Source: Macrocystis pyrifera
Taxonomy: Eukaryota > Sar > Phaeophyceae > Laminariales > Laminariaceae
Assembly (NCBI GenBank): GCA_031763025.1
Contig: JASSKH010000006.1
Span: 11,839,979 to 11,903,978 of the forward strand
Direction: 5' to 3'
Length of the DNA stretch: 64,000 nt
Both the position numbers and the translations under genes were made by a program. This document shows, piece after piece, positions 57,121 through 64,000 of the stretch. The notes under the pieces are model-generated. The model ran no database searches, was not told the origin of the DNA, and worked only from the letters and a program-made list of their open reading frames with translations. How positions within the stretch are numbered: the first letter of the stretch is position 1; each line of letters opens with the position of its first letter.

Positions 57121-60100
57121 ATGCAGTGCAAGACACAGCAAAGGTTAGCGACGGCGCTAGTCGCATCGGTCGCAATTCTTGCCGCTTCTACGGTCACCAT
57201 AACCACAGCCCAAACCCAGGACTGCGAGTTGTACTACCCCGACTCCGGGGCTCTATCATGGAACACTACGTTCGCAGAGCAGAAGTACTTCAGTTGTGCA
57301 GAATATGGCGGCTTTCTTGTCGGCGTGGAAGCCACAAAGGATGACACCCTGGCGCTCGACGCGCTCTCGTGGACGTGAGTACAACAGTATTGTATTAATA
57401 ATACACGGGACAGTTACGATATCTATATGATGGACCTTCCAGCGAGAGATTTCATAAACTTCAAAGAAACCTACCTCGACTGAGTCGACGGATGCTACAT
57501 TTATTTCCAGAAATTTCTCATAGCTACTTCGTACGTACGTATTTTACTCTGTAGTAGTGTACTATTATATAGACCGATTTCTTCGAATAGAAGGAACGGG
57601 GTAATTATTAGCATACGAGGGACCAGGTACCAGATACGATTAATAGGTACACTTGCCGGACAGGGGAGGAGAAGGCAGAATATGCGCAACTGTTTAGCAA
57701 GGGTCGACCGTTTTCTACTCATAGACGACATGTTGTAGGGCCGCAAATAGCCCGCGAGATGGCTTTTCCCTTTTGTTTTTGCCATTTTTCTACTCATAGA
57801 CGACATGTTGTAGGGCCGCAAATAGCCCGCGAGATGGCTTTTCCCTTTTGTTTTTGCCATTCATGGTCTGGGAACCAAATGGAAAGTTTGAAGTTTTCGA
57901 GTTTTCATACATCACTCGTACGCGTACATACCCCCCAGCAATGAGCTTCTTGAACACTCACCAAACTGTAAGTACTGCTGTAACACAGTTGCACCAGGTA
58001 CGTACCACTGTACTTACGAGGCTGTACGAGTATATATGTGGTGTATTATTTTTGAAAATGTTTTTGTGCCCCACCCGTCGTCGCTTGCTCTGAAACCGCA
58101 CAAGTTGAGCCTGACGATGGCTAATGTTGTACCCCCCGCGTCGGTTTGGACGGCAGGTGGTCAGGGTGCCAAATAGGAGCAGCGTAAAACCCCAGTTTGG
58201 CGGCAGGATTTAGAACCTCGCCCGCCTGATGGGGCCTTTTTACACCGGGTGCAATTATTTCTGTGCAGATGAAGAACGCATTAACCCCCGAGTTACCCCG
58301 CACTCGTAGGGAATCTTTATTTCTCGCGGTAGTCTACGCGTGTGCGTTATTCACGCCGCTAGTTCTACACATCGACATCCATGCACACCTAAGAGTGCCC
58401 GTGCTGATGATTATTTTAGTCTAGCAGAGAGATGGCTCGAATGACAAGCTATTATCGAGTCGCAAATTACAGTACGAACCAGCGATTTGGTCTCCCCGAC
58501 TTCGGAAAATAAATAATTACCCCGAATTCGGAAAGTAACTTATTTTTTTTCATCGAATGTTGCTACAGTAGAAGAACGGTTTAATGTGAAGAACACACAC
58601 ACACTCAATTAATAGTTGTTTGTCGATCTAGAGGCGGCAGCAAACAAAGACAGAGCGTAAATACCAACTATTCTCGTATGATATTCGATCGCAAATAAAT
58701 ACCTGTTAACCCCTTGGGACCCCGAGATGGCGACCATTACGATGATTGGTAGCTTTGCCTGGTCTGCGAGAGTGGGTTTTGCAATCTTTGAGCTAGGATA
58801 TTTAGGGGTGTTTTTGACTTGTAAACTGGGTGGAGCGATCCGCACTTCCGAATCTTCGTCCGCAATTGAGAAACTCCCTGGTTAGATGCAAACGCCGCGC
58901 AGCCGCGTTCGTTTATGGCCAATTTTAACCCGTTTTGCCTGCGGTTTGGAGTTAGGGTTAAGGTTAGGGGTTGGGTTGTGGGTTGGGTATTTGCCCGTAC
59001 CTTGATCCCAACAGGAACCAAAATACCTGAACAGCCTACCAACCTGAAGATCCGGGTTCACAGATGGTAATGGGGCCTCCTACGAGAAGCGACAGCGCCC
59101 CGAAGGGAAGATAGGACCATGTTGCACACAGCTCCTTGCGTTGTAACTCGGACACCAAGTTTTGCGTCACTCCCGCCCAGACCACGCAGTTGCGGTTGCG
59201 GAAATCGTCACTACTAGTTAACGCCAATGTCCCCCTCGGAGGTCTTACGAGGATCAAAATTTAAAATGGAGACATTCGGCAATGCAATGCCGAATGCGCT
59301 CGATACGAAAAAGAGGTACTTGTAGCACACGGGCTTAAAGGAAAATGATACATTTTGCTGGAGAGAAAGTTAAATAAGGAAAAGAATAAAATAGGAAATA
59401 AGGTGACGAAAGAAAAAAATAGAAGCGAGAAGGGCAGGAAAGACCGAGATGATGTTGTGTCCCCTGAGCATGATGCAACACGGATACAAAAAAGAAAGGC
59501 GTTTGTTTTTCCAGAAAAAACGTTAAGGGGGACAAAATAAAGGATACCAGGTTCCTTGTACGAAATTAAAATAAAGGACAGACGGAAACAAAACAGACCA
59601 CAAACAGGAACCGAACGGAAGGGTACCCAGCCCGGGTTCCGCATGCAACGATGGGAGTTACCACATGGTCTGTCACTTCTTTTCTAACCTTCGACAACGG
59701 CGGCGCCCGCACAGCTAGCTATACGTGTGTCCGATTTGTGCCTCGAGAAAGTATCATGAACTGCATGACGGAATGTATCTTAGACCGCACGTTATCGTAC
59801 CACTTTGTGGCTCTATCATCTGCCCGACTTTTTATTTCGCCAACAAAAGTGTATAGGCTGTGCAACAGCAGTGCACATGGTAAAAATCTGCAGTACCCGT
59901 ACATATTTCTAATGTTTTACGTATATTTCTCGTACATAGCACCAGGGCATGTATTGTCGTATGTTTGCGGAACATAAAAACGCGGCAAAAAGATAGTGAC
60001 GTACCGTACTCGCCACTATCTCAAGGGTTAGATAGTGGCAAGAGGTCCTTCTTTGTTGGATTTTCACATCTTGGAAACCTGGTGGACCAACATTGGTGTC

Positions 60101-63100
60101 CATACGAGGTGTACACCAACTTGCTTTGGCACCATGTTTCTGAGATCAACAAGATAAGAGAGCCACAAAGCGGTGCGACAACGTGCGGTCTTATCATCAG
60201 CACAATTTCATACGGACGAAAACTACCCGAACTCTTTCCATTAGCTTTTTTGGCCAAGGATGAACATATTGCAGAAAGAAAACGATACAACAGTGCCTAA
60301 GTCTATGTACGCTCTCGTTGGCCCAAGTACCAGGCTTGATCCTCTATCGAGAGGATCCCGATTGACGAGACCTTTCAGGATGGCTGTTTCCCAGCAAAGC
60401 ACCCCCCCCCACTTGTGACTACATATAAACTTGACCCCGGTAGTACATTAATGTCTGCACTGCGGTCGGTCGCTAGCTGATCTCATTGTCAGCTCTCTTC
60501 CGGATGTTCGTTGGCGTTCAAGATCTGCTTTCTCTTGAGCATTTCGCTAGCTTTCAAGGTGTTTTATTCTGAAAGAACCTTTAGTTTTTCAACTTTTAAT
60601 TCGTCAATTTCGTCAACTGTTTTTTTTTCCACACCCGCCCCCCGCCCCCCTTCCGTCCCCTCCCTTCCAAGCCCCCCCCCTATCGCCCGCTTGGATATTA
60701 ATCTAAAATATTGTAGCTCACGTTCTTTGGGCATGGACACCTGGGGGCGCTGATCAAAGGAGATACTGCATTGAAAGCGCGCATGATATAACCCAATCTG
60801 CTATTTATTGTTACGAGTAGCTTTGAGTACTCGTAGCTGCGCTGGCTACTTCGAAGTCGCGACTGCCCGGCACCTGTCATGCCCGAACCCTCCTCTCGGC
60901 GCTCACTTTCATGCCCCTCACCCTCCTCCCTGCAACTCACCTTCATGTACGAGTAACACATCCGCCCGTGCATTGCTCCACCCATGTGTCCTCAACTCGT
61001 TGATATCACGGCAGCATTAAATCTTGCGCCATCTCCTCCTACCAAGACCTGGGCTATACCGGGCATGTTTAAAATGTTCCCAACACCTGATTCATAGATT
61101 GATTACAGCACTGGTTCGAGTTTGAAATGAAACAATTGGCGGGAAAGTCCAAGGCCAACGGTTAACCACACAACAATCGTGTAGTTCAATAAATGGAAAT
61201 GCACGCGTCTGCCTGTTGTCTTAGTTATTTTTATACGATCGCTATACGCTACCCCCCCGAAGGGAGAGATGCATTAATGGATCATGTACATGGTATGCAT
61301 CTGACATGTGATATTATAGGGAAGTGTGCTCATTTCCCCTCTCCCATAAGTGGTTCATTCAACTCTGGCACGCTTCCTTCACCCATGGGGTCTCGTCTGG
61401 GATATCCACGGGTTTAGCACTGATGCGTAGGCATACTTGAATCGTAGCATGTAACCGACACATACGCTTGGGGGAACCGTTGAACAACTCAGGTGCTCTG
61501 GGGGAGAGGTGATCGGCTCATCCAGCAGCGGCAGCGACCCCGAGGGCTCGGAGTCCTTCACAGTGGGAATCAGGAAAATTCGAGCGCACGTGTTGCTTGA
61601 GTTTCCGTACTTGGGTAATTTGATCGTCGAAGGGTACGACGTTGACGATGACGGGACTGGCTCGTTCTTATGGAAAGGTCCTTTAGGGTGAGTCGGGGGT
61701 GGATTTGATACCCCCGCTATTAATTTCGGACAAGCCCGCCTCGAGGGCTTTCTGGTGCTCTACTTGGGTAGGTCTCTTCGTCTGAATGTGTGCTGTTTGC
61801 CTGTAGGGGCTTGTGAAAATTAATTGGTGGTGAACTCATGGACAGTAATGCGAACCAAGGGTCAATTACTGCTGTAGATACGAAATACATTTCCTATGTG
61901 TGTAAGGAACGCAAGTATTGTAGGATACAACAACGCACCTAGGGAACAGCAGTACAGTATCTGCCAGGAGAGCCGCGACGCTACGTATGCAGATCATATG
62001 CTTCTTGGAAAACGTAGGGACATAGTAGACCGCAATAATGCAGTATACTTGCGCGTGTTTATTTTGCGAGCGCGGAAGCACCACCAGGAGAGACAACAAC
62101 AGCAGACAGGTGATGCAGGGAAGGCCTTGCCCTAAACCTACGTACAATAAGTGCAGCTGGGTGTTGTCGTATCGAAGTGCTCAAAACGTGAAAGTCCCAA
62201 GCCCCTTCCACACCCATCCCTCAAACGAGCGTGTCATCGGTGTTGTTTCCCCTCTATTTTTTTCTTGGTGCAAAGGGAGGTCGGAGATTCTTCCGCAGTC
62301 GTGCCGGACACGGCATACTCTTACTGCAACGACGACTCGTTTGCAACGGGGGCGACTGTGTGGGCTTCCGTCAACTACGTATATGGAATTGTACTGGAGT
62401 GTGCAGAATTGACGGCGACGTGTGCACCCCCGAATGTTCCAGCCAGTCTCCTCGACTCAGGTATGTCGTCGGAAAACGTCACTCCTGACGTAAATGCTAC
62501 ACCCAGCAACAACCGTTCACATTATAGCCGTGACAAGCGTGACTTGGGCTCCGTACCGCTCTCGAGGGACAGCGTCCATTACCGTATGTACCGTGTGTGG
62601 TCTGTTGAGCTTTGCGCTCGAATTCTGATAGTTTGTGCTGTGCGGTGGCAAGCGCGATGGGGAAGAGAGCTCAAGATAAGGGGGAAGGGTAGCCCATCCT
62701 TCCGGTGTAAAGCACAAACATCAGCTCGCACTGTGATGTAGGCGCTGAAGACTGAAACCTTCCTCAGCATACACCATATCATACTGTATTGAAATGAGTT
62801 ACAATTCATCGGTCATCGGGGTTTTTCAGCAATTTCGCCGCAATACCGGCTGCCGTCTACTATAAACAGAAGTATCAATATCAATGGTGGTACTGTAGCG
62901 TGCCCCGCACTCCGCCGCCTTATTCGTCGACCCGGAAATCACAGGGCCACGTCTCTCTACGCTGTACCACTTACATCGCATTGCTGCCATCTCGTGTGCG
63001 AACGCTTCCAACTGTCCATCAGATAAGTCAACACCCGCGCCGAGCTCTCTTGTTCTCACACCCGAACCGAGCTCTTCCTCCATCCCCACCGCCGGATCAA

Positions 63101-63375
63101 GCGTCAACCGTGAGGGGTCAAAGTCTTCTTCCGTGAACATGAAAGCTATCATTATCACGGCCGCGGGCGGGGGGCTGCTTCTGATCGCGGCAACTATCTG
63201 TGCGACGTGCTGCATCCGCCGCCGCGGAGAAAGCAATAAAAGCAACTCCAACAAGATCCCACCTGGAATTGCTGGCGTAGGGCCTATGACCGAGAGGGAA
63301 CAAGGTGGGGCCAGCACCCAGCAGGGTAGAGTTGTGAACAATACGAACGGAGATGACAACCCCTTGTCTCGATGA
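57121..63375 (+). CDS. Gene D: intact short-stalk single-pass membrane protein of the four-copy family
   Basis: Four exons: 57121-57374, 61493-61687, 62276-62460 and 63023-63375. Phases are 2, 2, 1; the joined length is 987 bases, an exact 328 codons plus stop. Donors are GAC|GTGAGT, GG|GTGAGT and CAG|GTATGT; acceptors CTCAG, GCAAAG and ATCAG. Signal peptide about residues 1-30 (core LVASVAILAAS). Ectodomain cysteines at about 35, 59, 86, 167, 192 and 199, within DCELYY, YFSCAEYGGF, TCSGGE, YCNDDSFATGATVW, LECAEL and TCAPP. Exon 2 holds SFTVGI, GYDVDDDG and FLWKGPLG. Then a Ser/Pro stalk (about 212-250), a membrane helix about 253-276 and a basic tail (RRRGESNK) that lacks the DTFG motif of its relatives. 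No known domain is recognised; a type I surface protein is the safe call. The start at 57121 matches the signal-peptide starts of A and B. Intron 1 is 4.1 kb. Confidence 0.85.
57711..57860 (+). repeat. Two-copy 75-base tandem duplication
   Basis: Two perfect or near-perfect head-to-tail copies of a 75-base unit (TTTTCTACTCATAGACGACA ... TTGTTTTTGCCAT). It lies in intron 1 of gene D. The duplicated peptide seen in its frame is not a coding signal. Confidence 0.9.
58777..59071 (+). mobile_element. MITE with internal telomere-like repeats, copy 3
   Basis: Starts GTTTTGCAATCTTTGAGC and ends GGTTCACAGATGGTAA, with GTTAGGGTTAAGGTTAGG inside and the shared phrase TTTGCCCGTACCTTGATCCC. Same direction as copy 2. 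It lies in intron 1 of gene D. Confidence 0.65.
59651..60300 (+). other. Unrecognised open frames within gene D intron 1
   Basis: Two adjacent frames of 108 and 111 residues. The second (GKRSFFVGFSHLGNLV, SGATTCGLIISTISYG, LPELFPLAFLAKDE) has a protein-like composition but no ATG, no splice evidence and no known domain. It could be a relic of a mobile element. It does not resemble the membrane-protein family. Confidence 0.2.
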
Positions 63376-64000
63376 CCTTAGGGTAATCGTGCCGTGATAT
63401 CTAGCGAAATGTATATTTATTTTTTTAAAAAAAAAAAATCTGAAGGGTCGTATTTCATGGTGGCAAATACGTCACAATGGCACGAGTAGGTTTTCCTTGC
63501 ATTGTTTCTTCTCGTCGCGATATGAGCCCCTTGCAAATCCAGTCGGACAGAATATACGCTCCACAGCGATTGTTTTACCGCCCTCTCTCTGTTGTCACGC
63601 CACGGAAATAGCACGACTATTTTCGCACCGTCGGCTTGGAAGGCAGATCGTCCTTCTCTAGGAAAGCGTGCGGGCAAGCGCGTGTTCATTGCCGCGGTGG
63701 GAGTGAATCCTGTACTCACCTCGTCCAGATCCAGTTGGAGACTACTCCCATACTTACGTGTTTCCACCAGGAATACGTGCAGCTGCAGCTGAGTAATACT
63801 CTCGAACATTCCCGTCAAGCCAGTGAAAAAGTACTTGCATACTCACGTGTCTGCGACGTGACGTAAGACACTTGCTCTTCCCATGGTTTCAGGCACTTGC
63901 TCTTAGCAAGGAGCAGTGTAAACCCATGTGATTCGTGAGCTTCCGCCGGGATCCCTTTAATACGGAATTGCTGTCGTGATATGTGCAAGAGCCTTTATGT
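63376..64000. other. Region downstream of gene D
   Basis: It begins with an AT-rich stretch (ATGTATATTTATTTTTTT then 12 A, to about 63440) that could serve 3' end formation. The rest shows no supported feature; frames of 66 and 133 residues overlap on opposite strands. Confidence 0.35.

Overview
The window looks like nuclear DNA of a eukaryote with long introns, large amounts of non-coding sequence and many mobile-element relics. GT-AG introns up to about 6 kb, TATA-like promoters, TTAGGG-type tracts and a Ty3/gypsy polymerase that resembles stramenopile (oomycete / brown-algal) elements suggest a stramenopile. Long introns fit a brown alga or relative better than an oomycete. This placement is inference.

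The main content is one gene family that I do not recognise, present four times: gene A (+, 8097-17670), gene B (-, 31259-41531), gene C (-, 49303-52808) and gene D (+, 57121-63375). Each copy has four coding exons with the same intron phases (2, 2, 1). The product is a signal peptide, an ectodomain with six conserved cysteines, a Ser/Thr/Pro-rich stalk, one membrane helix and a basic cytoplasmic tail. Gene D reads cleanly as 328 residues. Gene B reads cleanly except at one 9-base C run. Gene A is interrupted at G/C homopolymers and inside exon 2. Gene C has also lost its start codon and looks like a pseudogene. A and C have long mucin-like stalks, B and D short ones. No function can be read from sequence; the design is that of a glycosylated cell-surface or adhesion receptor.

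Layout: 1-8 kb is gene-free with a tRNA-like SINE head, poly-C tracts and a large palindromic satellite. 8-17.7 kb is gene A, whose first intron holds a CCATGG-rich array and two copies of a MITE that carries telomere-like repeats. 17.7-23.8 kb is nearly empty. 23.8-28.7 kb is a young but broken Ty3/gypsy element with near-identical LTRs. 31.3-41.5 kb is gene B, with a Ty1/copia fossil and a TIR transposon in its first intron. 42.5-46 kb holds GACCCG arrays and a small LTR pair resembling a TRIM. 49.3-52.8 kb is gene C. 53-57 kb holds dispersed repeats. 57.1-63.4 kb is gene D, again with a telomere-repeat MITE in intron 1. Several short repeat families recur in the introns of A, B and C.
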